From assembly GCF_000691145.1 (NCBI RefSeq), contig NZ_ASJC01000001.1:310001-374000 (forward strand): a stretch of 64,000 bases of DNA. Direction: 5' to 3'. Source of the DNA: Bacillus altitudinis 41KF2b (lineage in GTDB: Bacteria > Bacillota > Bacilli > Bacillales > Bacillaceae). A program made the position numbers and the translations under genes. The first letter of the stretch is position 1, and the number at the start of each line of letters is the position of its first letter. The notes under the pieces were generated by a model. That model saw only the letters and a program-made list of their open reading frames with translations. It was not told the origin of the DNA and did no database searches. Below, piece after piece: positions 17,606 through 25,003 of this stretch.

Positions 17606-17632
17606 TACTATATGGACGGGATCAGGCCCAGT
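17606..17632 (-). promoter_or_regulatory. SigK promoter of ykuD
   Basis: On the minus strand: AC, 16 bases, CATATAGTA, an exact match to the SigK pattern AC-N16-CATANNNTA. Its -10 lies about 55 bases from the ykuD start. Confidence 0.75.
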
Positions 17633-17707
17633 AAGGTTTCTCCTAACATTTGTTATGAGAAGGATCTTTGTTTATACATATGCAGGAAAAGGTGATTTGG
17701 CTTCTCT

Positions 17708-18565
17708 TTACACGTGAGATGTTAAGGTGAAAAAAGTGATTTCAGGTTTGGCTAAAAACCGAAGCGGCAGTCTAGTTGTCCCAAGCCCGCGGTTGACATA
17801 GATACGGTGCTGATAGCTACCGTATAAGCCTTCGACATATGTACGCCCAAAAGGTGCTGTGAGAATCGGTCCATAGAAAGGAAGCTGTATTTGACCACCA
17901 TGCGTATGCCCAGAAAGCTGCAAGTTAATAGGTGTTGTTTCAAGTTCTAGTGCGGCATCAGGCTCATGCACAAGCAATAACGTAAAGAGATCAGAAGAGA
18001 CTTCTCGTTTGATGAAATGGTAATCAGGCATACTCATCATGAGATCATCTAGTGTAGCAATCTGTATCCGTCCGCCTTCTTTTTCTAAGTGAAACACTTC
18101 ATTTTTACATAATGTAAAACCGCAGGCTTTCATCGTTTCCTCATATAGATCAATGCCAAATGGCCCGTAGTCATGATTTCCGCATATGGCAAACTTTCCA
18201 AACGGAGCATCAAGCTTAGACAAAGAGGCTTTGGCTTTTTCATGTTCTTTAATCGATGATTCAAAATCAACAAGATCACCTGTAAACACAATGAGATCGG
18301 GAGATGCGGCGTTGATCTTTTGGACAACAGTCTCTAAATCTTTTGCCGAAAATGTATCACTTAAATGAACATCACTAAATTGCGCAATTTTAAACTGGTC
18401 AAAAGAAGCCGGTAGCTGAGCATCATGAATGGTGAGTGATACGGTGTCGATCATGCGCGGCTCAATGTACCGAGCATAGCCATAACCGGATGTGGTCGCT
18501 AAAAGTCCGAGAATACTCGCACCAGCTACTCCTTTTAAAAACTGCCTACGGGAAAGTTGCTTCAT
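17708..18565 (-). CDS. ykuE: Tat-exported metallophosphoesterase YkuE
   Basis: A 285-residue calcineurin-type phosphoesterase. The N-terminus MKQLSRRQFLKG is a twin-arginine signal followed by a hydrophobic stretch and YARY, as in B. subtilis YkuE, a wall-associated Tat substrate. Metal-binding motifs are QFSDVHLSD (about residues 58-66), FTGDLVDF, GNHDYG and LSGHTHGGQIQLP. ATG 18565 is supported by AAAGGAG and by the Tat motif; 55 in-frame upstream codons are not used. The physiological substrate is unknown. Confidence 0.93.
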   Translation of the reverse strand: MKQLSRRQFLKGVAGASILGLLATTSGYGYARYIEPRMIDTVSLTIHDAQLPASFDQFKIAQFSDVHLSDTFSAKDLETVVQKINAASPDLIVFTGDLVDFESSIKEHEKAKASLSKLDAPFGKFAICGNHDYGPFGIDLYEETMKACGFTLCKNEVFHLEKEGGRIQIATLDDLMMSMPDYHFIKREVSSDLFTLLLVHEPDAALELETTPINLQLSGHTHGGQIQLPFYGPILTAPFGRTYVEGLYGSYQHRIYVNRGLGTTRLPLRFLAKPEITFFTLTSHV

Positions 18566-18663
18566 ATAAGACTCCTTTAAAAATAAAATTAAGTATAGCA
18601 TGATTTTTGATGAATCTCCCATATGGTGTATGGAGGGGAAATCATGATATGATAGATGGATAA

Positions 18664-18681
18664 TGAATGAATAGTCATTCA
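18664..18681 (+). promoter_or_regulatory. FadR operator of fadH
   Basis: TGAATGAATAGTCATTCA fits the FadR box TGAATGANTANTCATTCA at every position. It lies 23 bases before the fadH start, just after a TATGAT (18648-18653) that may be the -10 box. Fatty acyl-CoAs would relieve repression, as known for B. subtilis fadH. Confidence 0.88.
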
Positions 18682-18704
18682 AAACACACAAAGGGGGAGA
18701 ACAA

Positions 18705-19469
18705 ATGACGAAGCAAACAGTGATTGTCACAGGAGGATCAAGCGGAATGGGAAAGGCGATGGCGACTCATTTGGCACTCGGGGGCTGGAATGTTTTGATT
18801 ACTGGAAGAACAGAAGAGACCCTTGAAACAACGGCAAATGAAATCAAACAGCAAGGTGGTTCGATCGCTTATTTTCCAATGGACGTGCGACATCCAGAAG
18901 ATGCTGATCAAATGGTGAAGTTTGCGGTAGATACATTTGGTGATGTGGATGCACTTATTAATAACGCGGCAGGCAACTTTTTAGTTCCAGCAGAAAAACT
19001 GTCTCCTAACGGCTGGAAAGCGGTCATAGATATTGTGCTAAATGGCACCTTTTTTTGCAGCCATGCAGTGGGCAACTATTGGATTCGTCAAAAGAAAAGC
19101 GGAAGTATGATCAACATGGTCGCCACATATGCATGGGGGGCTGGTGTTGGTGTAGCGCATTCAGCAGCCGCAAAAGCAGGCGTTCTGTCGCTTACCAGAA
19201 CGCTTGCAGTCGAATGGGGAAAGCAATATCGGATTCGCGTAAATGCCATTGCGCCGGGGCCCATTGAAAGAACAGGTGGTGCAGATAAACTGTGGGAATC
19301 TGAAGAGGCTGCCCAAAGAACATTAGATAGTGTTCCGCTCGGTAGACTTGGCACACCAGAAGAAATTGCAGAACTTGCGAGTTTCTTATTATCTGAGCAT
19401 GCATCTTATATGAATGGAGATTGTATCACGATGGATGGGGGGCAATGGCTCAACCAATCACCATTTTGA
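18705..19469 (+). CDS. fadH: 2,4-dienoyl-CoA reductase FadH (YkuF)
   Basis: A 254-residue SDR for breakdown of unsaturated fatty acids; it reduces 2,4-dienoyl-CoA with NADPH. Motifs: VTGGSSGMGKAMA at the N-terminus, NNAAGNFLVPAE (about 88), and HSAAAKAGV in the active site, where the usual Tyr of YxxxK is Ser. That is normal for dienoyl-CoA reductases. The C-terminal DGGQWL is typical. AAGGGGGAG precedes ATG 18705. B. subtilis has fadG (ykuG) and ykuH after it; here ykuI follows directly, so those genes are missing. Confidence 0.92.
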   Translation: MTKQTVIVTGGSSGMGKAMATHLALGGWNVLITGRTEETLETTANEIKQQGGSIAYFPMDVRHPEDADQMVKFAVDTFGDVDALINNAAGNFLVPAEKLSPNGWKAVIDIVLNGTFFCSHAVGNYWIRQKKSGSMINMVATYAWGAGVGVAHSAAAKAGVLSLTRTLAVEWGKQYRIRVNAIAPGPIERTGGADKLWESEEAAQRTLDSVPLGRLGTPEEIAELASFLLSEHASYMNGDCITMDGGQWLNQSPF

Positions 19470-19533
19470 ATGACCGTGTAAGACCTGCTTTTGATATGGT
19501 ATAATCACACAAAGAGAGAAGCAGGTGATGAAA

Positions 19534-20754
19534 ATGGTCGATCCATTGGATATTTTAACGAATATTGAAGATGTTTTCCCGCACTATCAAGCGATCTTCA
19601 GTGCGGAGGAACAAAAAGTGATAGGCTATGAGATTCTTGGAAGAATGAAGCTTGAGTCGGGAACAGTTAGTCTAGGCTCCTTCTTTACGGATTCATCTAT
19701 TCCTGACGAATATAAATTGGAAGTAGATCACAAAGTATTAAGTCAAGCGCTTGATCTCTTCACAACCGCAGATGAAGATTTGCTCATCTTTATTAATCAT
19801 GATGCGAACGTCCTCATGCTTGATCATGGCGAAAGTTTTTTAGAACTTTTAAAAGAATATGAAGCAAAGGGTATTCAGCTTAGCCGGTTTGTCATTGAAA
19901 TTACTGAACATACGTTTAGCGGCGACATTGAACAGCTTTACCATACGTTAACGTATTATCGTACATATGGGATCAAAATCGCCGTATCTAATATAGGAAA
20001 AGAAAGCAGCAATCTTGACCGGATTGCTCTGCTTTCACCTGATCTATTAAAAATAGATCTACAGGCTTTAAGAGCTTCGTCTCCATCTCCTTCCTATGAA
20101 TATGTGTTATACAGCATTTCACTTCTTGCAAGAAAAATAGGAGCGGCTTTAATCTATGAAGACATTGAAGCGAATTTTCAGCTGCAATATGCATGGAGAA
20201 ATGGCGGAAGATATTTTCAAGGCTTCTACCTTCACGAGCCTGCGGCAGAATTAATTGACCGTAACAAACGAAAAGAACAGCTTAAAGAAGAATTTCAACA
20301 ATTCATTGCTCATGAGAAAAAGAAACTCCAAGCTGTCTATGAACATTCTGAAACCTTTTATAAGCGAATTCATCAAGCCGTCAGTACGTTAAAAAAATCA
20401 TGCAGCACAAATGATGAACTTATACAAAAACTGGCACTTGAACTAACCGATTGCAGCTTTCGCATTTATATGTGTAATGAAGAAGGGTTTCAAATCACTG
20501 GGAATGTGTTTAAGAAAGAGAAAGAATGGCTGTTTCAGCCAGAGTATATAGAGAAAAACTGGAGCTGGCGCCCTTATTTTCTAGCGAATATTCTTCAAAT
20601 GAGAATTAGCGGAAAAGGATTCTTCAGCGATATCTACAGTGATTTAGAAACTGGAGAACGAATACGTACGTTTTCTTATCCGTTAGAGGGAGACGTGTAT
20701 TTGTTTGTAGATCTTCCGTATGCTTATCTATATGAGCAGGAAGGATTAATTTAA
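19534..20754 (+). CDS. ykuI: EAL-domain c-di-GMP receptor YkuI
   Basis: A 406-residue cytosolic protein (B. subtilis 407). The EAL domain (about residues 15-255) shows YEILGR in place of EAL, plus FVIEITEH, DLLKIDLQAL and IYEDIE. The C-terminal PAS-like YkuI_C domain includes ELTDCSFRIYMCNEEG. The B. subtilis protein binds c-di-GMP but is not an active phosphodiesterase. ATG 19534 (MVDPLDIL) is chosen by homology and by AGGTGA six bases upstream; earlier in-frame GTG/ATG codons overlap that site. A terminator follows directly. Confidence 0.93.
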   Translation: MVDPLDILTNIEDVFPHYQAIFSAEEQKVIGYEILGRMKLESGTVSLGSFFTDSSIPDEYKLEVDHKVLSQALDLFTTADEDLLIFINHDANVLMLDHGESFLELLKEYEAKGIQLSRFVIEITEHTFSGDIEQLYHTLTYYRTYGIKIAVSNIGKESSNLDRIALLSPDLLKIDLQALRASSPSPSYEYVLYSISLLARKIGAALIYEDIEANFQLQYAWRNGGRYFQGFYLHEPAAELIDRNKRKEQLKEEFQQFIAHEKKKLQAVYEHSETFYKRIHQAVSTLKKSCSTNDELIQKLALELTDCSFRIYMCNEEGFQITGNVFKKEKEWLFQPEYIEKNWSWRPYFLANILQMRISGKGFFSDIYSDLETGERIRTFSYPLEGDVYLFVDLPYAYLYEQEGLI

Positions 20755-20778
20755 AAACAGCCGTCATGGCTGTTTTTT
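20753..20778 (+). terminator. terminator of ykuI
   Basis: Stem AAACAGCC / GGCTGTTT, 5-nt loop, then eight T. Confidence 0.9.
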
Positions 20779-20805
20779 TTATTAGAAAAAAGATAGAAAA
20801 AATGG

Positions 20806-20834
20806 TTGACAATGAAACTGATAATCATTATCAT
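20806..20834 (+). promoter_or_regulatory. Fur-controlled promoter of fsrA
   Basis: TTGACA (20806-20811), 17 bases, TATCAT (20829-20834). The perfect Fur 7-1-7 box TGATAATCATTATCA (20819-20833) overlaps the spacer and -10, so Fur-iron would block transcription directly. Confidence 0.9.
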
Positions 20835-20840
20835 TTATTT

Positions 20841-20926
20841 ATAGAGAGAAGCTACTCTCTGTTCCCCAACCCCTCTATCAGATCAAGATCCAAAAAACTT
20901 GGCGCTACCCCCGCCAAGTTTTTTTT
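20841..20926 (+). ncRNA. fsrA: Fur-regulated small RNA FsrA
   Basis: The stretch between the Fur promoter and a strong terminator would give a transcript of about 85 nt without a reading frame. It folds as a 5' hairpin AGAGAG/CTCTCT (around 20842-20859), a C-rich single strand GTTCCCCAACCCCTCT, and a terminator stem AAAACTTGGCG / GCCAAGTTTT whose loop is again C-rich (CTACCCCC). B. subtilis FsrA is about 84 nt, lies in the ykuI-ykuJ gap, is Fur-repressed, and uses C-rich loops to pair with ribosome sites of iron-using enzymes. Position, size, promoter and C-rich loops all agree. Confidence 0.88.
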
Positions 20927-20948
20927 GTGCGCCAATCATTCCCTTCAT

Positions 20949-20979
20949 GCATAGGACATCCCAATTCATCCATACACCT
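20949..20979 (+). promoter_or_regulatory. possible SigE promoter of the manganese catalase gene
   Basis: GCATAGG (20949-20955), 15 bases, CATACACCT (20971-20979). The -10 resembles the SigE pattern CATACANNT; the -35 is a five-of-seven match. Tentative. Confidence 0.35.
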
Positions 20980-21015
20980 TAAATGATGATAGTTAGACAG
21001 TAGGAGGGAAAAGTC

Positions 21016-21912
21016 ATGATCAAACGTGACAAGCGGCTGCTGATTGATTTACCAATGCCAGATCACCCAGATGCAAATGGTGCAGCGGCTGTGCAAGAAT
21101 TACTCGGCGGAAAATTTGGTGAAATGTCCACATTAAATAACTACATGTTTCAATCGTTTAACTTTAGAGGGAAACGAAAGCTCAAACCATTTTATGATCT
21201 TGTATCAAGTATTACAGCTGAAGAATTCGGTCATGTAGAGCTTGTGACAACTGCAGTCAATCTCATGATTACGGGAACCACCCATGGGGGCGATCCAGAT
21301 ACGACCCCGATGAAAGCGGCTGTTGATAAACGAAATACGCAGCATTTTATCCAAACGGCACAAACAGGCTATCCGTTTGACTCCATGGCAAAGCCGTGGA
21401 CAGGTGAGAATGTGTTCTCAAGTGGTAATCTGATTCTGGATCTTCTTCATAACTTCTTCCTAGAGTGCGGAGCTCGTACGCATAAAATGCGCGTATATGA
21501 AATGACGGATCACCCTACGGCAAGAGAAATGATCGGTTATTTACTTGTCAGAGGCGGCGTACATGTTGTGGCGTATGCAAAAGCCCTTGAGGTAGCGACA
21601 GGAGTAGATGTTGGCAAGATGCTGCCGATTCCAAATCTCGACAATAAATACTTTGATTCTGCAAGAAAGTTTGAAGATCAAAATGTTCATACAAAACTGT
21701 ATACATTTAGTGACACAGATTATAAAGATATCAATCAAATTTGGAAAGGAAACCATCCGATTGATGGAAAGCCGCTGACAGTTATTGAGGGCACGCCAAA
21801 AGGTGCACCCGTGCCAGATTATAGAGATTTGCCGGAAGAGTTTGCTCCAGGTATTTCAAAAGAAGATTTTGACGAAATTGCGAAACGCCTGATGAGATCG
21901 GCTGGTTTATAA
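21016..21912 (+). CDS. manganese catalase (non-heme)
   Basis: A 298-residue di-manganese catalase that disproportionates hydrogen peroxide. Four-helix-bundle ligand regions are visible: GEMSTLNNYMFQSFNFRG (about residues 35-52), TAEEFGHVELV (about 70-80), FLECGARTHKMRVYEM (about 150-165) and RGGVHVVAYAKAL (about 178-190). It resembles B. subtilis YdbD, YjqC and CotJC. From memory, B. pumilus SAFR-032 spores carry Mn-catalases linked to peroxide resistance, and this gene may be one of them. It is absent between ykuI and ykuJ in B. subtilis. GGAGGGAAA precedes ATG 21016. No strong terminator follows. Confidence 0.9.
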   Translation: MIKRDKRLLIDLPMPDHPDANGAAAVQELLGGKFGEMSTLNNYMFQSFNFRGKRKLKPFYDLVSSITAEEFGHVELVTTAVNLMITGTTHGGDPDTTPMKAAVDKRNTQHFIQTAQTGYPFDSMAKPWTGENVFSSGNLILDLLHNFFLECGARTHKMRVYEMTDHPTAREMIGYLLVRGGVHVVAYAKALEVATGVDVGKMLPIPNLDNKYFDSARKFEDQNVHTKLYTFSDTDYKDINQIWKGNHPIDGKPLTVIEGTPKGAPVPDYRDLPEEFAPGISKEDFDEIAKRLMRSAGL

Positions 21913-22096
21913 AAAACAAGATGCATGAGATAAGAAAAAAGACTCAAAATAAAAAAACAGATTCTTTTTCTTTTTTTGAATTCAAGAGGAAAAATATCAT
22001 CTGAGAACACTTTATGGTATGATGCTTTGTAGGACTTGTGTATAATCAATACGGGTTCATCTTGAGTTGTTTTTTTGAAAGGAGTCTTTTTTTAGA

Positions 22097-22339
22097 ATGT
22101 CACAATTAATGGGTATCATTACAAGGCTGCAAAGTCTTCAAGAGACAGCAGAAGCTGCAAACGAGCCGGCACAGCGTTATTTCGAAGTGAACGGTGAGAA
22201 AATCTGTAGTGTTAAGTATTTCGAAAAGAATCAAACGTTTGAATTGACTGTTTTTCAACAAGGGGATAAGCCAAACACTTTCCCATTTGACAACATTGAT
22301 ATGATTTCGATTGAGATTTTTGAGCTTCTACAATCCTAA
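22097..22339 (+). CDS. ykuJ: conserved small protein YkuJ (DUF1797)
   Basis: An 80-residue soluble protein of the YkuJ family with known fold but unknown role. The sequence runs MSQLMGIITRLQSLQE at the start and IDMISIEIFELLQ at the end. The ribosome site AAAGGAG is unusually far from ATG 22097 (13 bases, across a T run). A TATAAT at 22041-22046 could be its -10 box, without a clear -35. It starts the ykuJ-ykuK-abbA-darB series conserved in B. subtilis. Confidence 0.85.
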   Translation: MSQLMGIITRLQSLQETAEAANEPAQRYFEVNGEKICSVKYFEKNQTFELTVFQQGDKPNTFPFDNIDMISIEIFELLQS

Positions 22340-22478
22340 GCTGAATCGTATGAAATGTTTTTTCTAAGAATTCCTTCGTTGATTGCGGAAGCATACACTT
22401 CATAGGTGATAAGCAAAAGGAAGATGATCATTCAGTGCAATATTCGGATAAGAGACCATTTAAAAGGAGTTCCTTTCT

Positions 22479-22994
22479 GTGAGTGATTCTTTTTTCTTTA
22501 ATCTTTCTGAAGAGCATTTAGCGTTTTCTGATGTTGTCATGAGAATGAAAGACTTTATTCAAAAAGACCCGAGATCTGTTTATGTACTATCAATTGGTAC
22601 GGACTCTCAGGTCAATCAGAATGTCACAACATTTATGACTGCAATTCATCTTCACCGGATCGGCAAAGGAGCTTGGGGCTGTCTCACGCAGCAAGTGTTG
22701 AATCGGCCTGTACAAAGTCTTAGAGAAAAAATTTCATTAGAGACAGCGTTTAGCCAAAAGGTATGTGCAGACATCCTTGAGGGACCTTTAACAGAACTGA
22801 TGGATTTGCTTCTTCCGTTTGCTGAGGAAGGGGCAGACCTTCGTTTTGAAGTCCATCTAGATATTGGCAAAAAAGGAAGTACAAAAGAGCTGATCCAGGA
22901 AATGACCGGAATGATCACAGCCATGGGAATTGAAGCAAAAATAAAACCCGACTCATACGCAGCATTTTGCTACGCCAATCGATACACAAAATAA
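22479..22994 (+). CDS. ykuK: RNase H-like fold protein YkuK (DUF458)
   Basis: A 171-residue protein of the DUF458 family, which has an RNase H-like fold and no proven activity. Characteristic parts: VYVLSIGTDSQVNQN (about residues 35-49, with a conserved Asp), FEVHLDIGKKGSTKELI (about 128-144) and KPDSYAAFCYANRYTK at the end. GTG 22479 is eight bases after AAAAGGAG. The 139 bases between ykuJ and ykuK show no gene. Confidence 0.86.
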   Translation: MSDSFFFNLSEEHLAFSDVVMRMKDFIQKDPRSVYVLSIGTDSQVNQNVTTFMTAIHLHRIGKGAWGCLTQQVLNRPVQSLREKISLETAFSQKVCADILEGPLTELMDLLLPFAEEGADLRFEVHLDIGKKGSTKELIQEMTGMITAMGIEAKIKPDSYAAFCYANRYTK

Positions 22995-23017
22995 ATTCCG
23001 TCATTTTTCTCCAAACG

Positions 23018-23062
23018 TTGTCGAAACGTGCGGTTGACGATTCGATTCTAGTTCCTTATTCT
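23018..23062 (+). promoter_or_regulatory. Spo0A-type box and SigA promoter of abbA
   Basis: 0A-box-like TTGTCGAAA (23018-23026) sits just upstream of TTGACG (23034-23039), 17 bases, TATTCT (23057-23062). This arrangement suits Spo0A~P activation; abbA is activated by Spo0A~P in B. subtilis. Confidence 0.65.
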
Positions 23063-23143
23063 AGCTGTATAGAGAGGAAGCAGACATTCAAACGCCTGCT
23101 AATCAATATAAAAGCATATATGAAACAGGGGGCCTGATGTTGA

Positions 23144-23335
23144 ATGAGCGTCATCGAAAATCGTTTTAATGAAGAAGAGAAAAAGCTATTATTAAACGTA
23201 TTACTGAATCAGGAATATGCTGTCGAATTACTAAGCAGTGAGATCAATGATATAGAATGTGGAACAAAAAATGTCGACGACAATACGTATAAGAAATTGA
23301 TCACATTGTATGACAGAGTAAGGTTTGAGAATTAA
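23144..23335 (+). CDS. abbA: anti-AbrB antirepressor AbbA
   Basis: A 63-residue protein whose core ELLSSEINDIECGTKNV and end LITLYDRVRFEN match B. subtilis AbbA (65 residues). AbbA binds AbrB and stops it from binding DNA, helping de-repress transition-state genes once Spo0A~P rises. ATG 23144 is used; GGGGGCC lies some 12 bases upstream, and another ATG at 23136 is out of frame. A Spo0A-type box and SigA promoter lie upstream and a clear terminator downstream, so it is monocistronic. Confidence 0.92.
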   Translation: MSVIENRFNEEEKKLLLNVLLNQEYAVELLSSEINDIECGTKNVDDNTYKKLITLYDRVRFEN

Positions 23336-23356
23336 TATCGATTGAACATTCTATTA

Positions 23357-23382
23357 GATACTCTACGCTGAGTATCTTTTTT
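23357..23382 (+). terminator. terminator of abbA
   Basis: Stem GATACTC / GAGTATC, 6-nt loop, TTTTTT. Confidence 0.9.
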
Positions 23383-23397
23383 ATGCAGAAAAAAATC

Positions 23398-23408
23398 TTT
23401 CGACAAAA
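23398..23408 (-). promoter_or_regulatory. Spo0A box between abbA and darB
   Basis: On the minus strand TTTTGTCGAAA, matching the 0A box TGTCGAA and its usual flanks. No clear promoter is seen beside it, so its target (abbA readthrough or darB) is uncertain. Confidence 0.4.
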
Positions 23409-23481
23409 TTCGTTTTAGTTTATGCTTAATGTTAAAGGGGAATGTATGATTGATGATTGAGAGAAAAGGGGTCGAAGAAAC

Positions 23482-23925
23482 ATGATAGAGATAGAACCGG
23501 CTCAATTACTTGAGTCAACAGTAGCTGAGCATATGATTGATGCAGATAAAGTGGCACACGTTCAAATTGGAAATAATCTTGAACACGCCCTATTGGTCCT
23601 GACAAAAACAGGATATACAGCCATCCCTGTTCTGGATGCTTCTTATCACCTTCATGGGTTAATTGGAACAAATATGATTATGGATAAAATCTTTGGCTTA
23701 GAACGAATTGAATTTGAAAAGCTCGACCAATTGAAGGTAGAAGAGGTCATGCTATCAGATATTCCAAGACTGAAAACGACGGATCCTGTTTTAAAAGGCG
23801 TTCACGCTGTGACGAATAATGGATTTGTTTGTGTGGAAAATGAAGAGCAAGTATTCGAAGGGATTTTCACTCGGCGTGTTGTATTAAAGCGCTTAAATGA
23901 AGTCATTCATTCCGCAAAAAAATGA
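23482..23925 (+). CDS. darB: c-di-AMP receptor DarB (YkuL), CBS-domain protein
   Basis: A 147-residue protein made of two CBS domains (about residues 14-72 and 86-140). HVQIGNNLEHALLVLTKTGYTAIPVLD and GLIGTNMIMDKIFGLE are typical of the first domain. In B. subtilis DarB binds c-di-AMP. In its free form it activates the (p)ppGpp enzyme Rel and pyruvate carboxylase, so it signals low potassium. ATG 23482 follows AAAGGGGTCG. A terminator follows directly. Same length as the B. subtilis protein. Confidence 0.92.
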   Translation: MIEIEPAQLLESTVAEHMIDADKVAHVQIGNNLEHALLVLTKTGYTAIPVLDASYHLHGLIGTNMIMDKIFGLERIEFEKLDQLKVEEVMLSDIPRLKTTDPVLKGVHAVTNNGFVCVENEEQVFEGIFTRRVVLKRLNEVIHSAKK

Positions 23926-23951
23926 GCTGCAGCCCAGCTTATTTTTTTTGC
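23920..23951 (+). terminator. terminator of darB
   Basis: Stem TGAGCTG / CAGCTTA followed by eight T; it overlaps the stop codon. Confidence 0.8.
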
Positions 23952-24002
23952 CTTCATAAGCTATTATTTATATAATGACTATATAAAATAAGAAAAACTT
24001 AT
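23948..24002 (+). promoter_or_regulatory. ccpC promoter with CcpC box
   Basis: TTGCCT (23948-23953), 17 bases, TATAAT (23971-23976). The perfect CcpC-type dyad ATAA-N7-TTAT (23988-24002) lies just after the expected start of transcription, a place suited to self-repression. Confidence 0.7.
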
Positions 24003-24021
24003 CGAGAGAAGGAGGGCGCCC

Positions 24022-24903
24022 ATGCAGCTTCAAGAGTTACATATGCTTGTTGTACTTAGTGAGGAATTGAATATGAGAAAGGCTTCAGAGCGGCTCTTTG
24101 TCTCTCAGCCTGCCTTATCTCAAAGGCTGCAAACGATTGAAAAAGAGTGGGGAACCAAAATCTTTTTTCGTTCACAAAAAGGCTTGACAGTCACTTCAGC
24201 TGGCGAACAGATTATTCAATTCGCCAAAGAGGTCACGACTGAGCAGGATCGAGTGCGAGAGAGAATTGACGAGCTTGAAGGAGACATTCACGGTACACTC
24301 AAGCTTGCAGTTGCGTCCATTATTGGTCAGCACTGGCTGCCAAAGGTGTTGAAGCGGTATGTCGAGAAATACCCAAATGCCAAAGTATCTCTTGTGACAG
24401 GCTGGAGCAGTGAGATGCTTAAAAGTCTGTATGAAGACCATGTCCACATCGGCATCATTCGCGGGAATCCTGATTGGAAGGGCACAAAGGAATACTTAAT
24501 GACCGATCATTTATATTTAGTCGATTCTGTCATCAAGGACGTGGATGAGTTAATTGAGACAGAACGCCCGTTTATTCAATTTAAAAGTGATAGCACCTAT
24601 TATCAAGAAATTCAGCACTGGTGGCATCAAAAGTTTAAAGTGTCGCCAAAACAGACGATTCTTGTGGACCAGATTGAGACATGTAAACAAATGGCCTATC
24701 ACGGTATCGGCTACGCCATTTTGCCTTCGGTCACCCTATATGATCATGAGAAAAGCGTACACAAAACCCCGCTCGTAGACGCAAATGGAGAGCAAATCGG
24801 ACGTGACACTTGGCTGTTAGGATATGAAGCCTCTTTTCAGTTAAAACAGGTTCAAGCATTTGTTGGTGTGGTAAAAGAAATGCTTGAAAGTGAGGCAGTG
24901 TAA
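24022..24903 (+). CDS. ccpC: LysR-type regulator CcpC of citrate-cycle genes
   Basis: A 293-residue LysR regulator, the same length as B. subtilis CcpC. The helix-turn-helix lies at about residues 17-36 (MRKASERLFVSQPALSQRLQ), followed by the linker helix and a periplasmic-binding-like effector domain (about 90-290). In B. subtilis it represses citZ and citB and responds to citrate. GAAGGAGGG precedes ATG 24022. A CcpC-type dyad in its own leader suggests autoregulation. A terminator-like hairpin follows. Confidence 0.93.
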   Translation: MQLQELHMLVVLSEELNMRKASERLFVSQPALSQRLQTIEKEWGTKIFFRSQKGLTVTSAGEQIIQFAKEVTTEQDRVRERIDELEGDIHGTLKLAVASIIGQHWLPKVLKRYVEKYPNAKVSLVTGWSSEMLKSLYEDHVHIGIIRGNPDWKGTKEYLMTDHLYLVDSVIKDVDELIETERPFIQFKSDSTYYQEIQHWWHQKFKVSPKQTILVDQIETCKQMAYHGIGYAILPSVTLYDHEKSVHKTPLVDANGEQIGRDTWLLGYEASFQLKQVQAFVGVVKEMLESEAV

Positions 24904-24932
24904 GTACTTCTGGAAGAGGAGGTGCTTTTTTA
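24903..24932 (+). terminator. terminator of ccpC
   Basis: Stem AGTACTTCT / AGGAGGTGCT with G-U pairs, then TTTTTT. Confidence 0.7.
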
Positions 24933-25003
24933 GGATAAGTGGTTTGATTAGGTTTCTAATAGATTTACCTGTTTCATACTGAAAAAACAGAAAGCTGGAA
25001 GAA

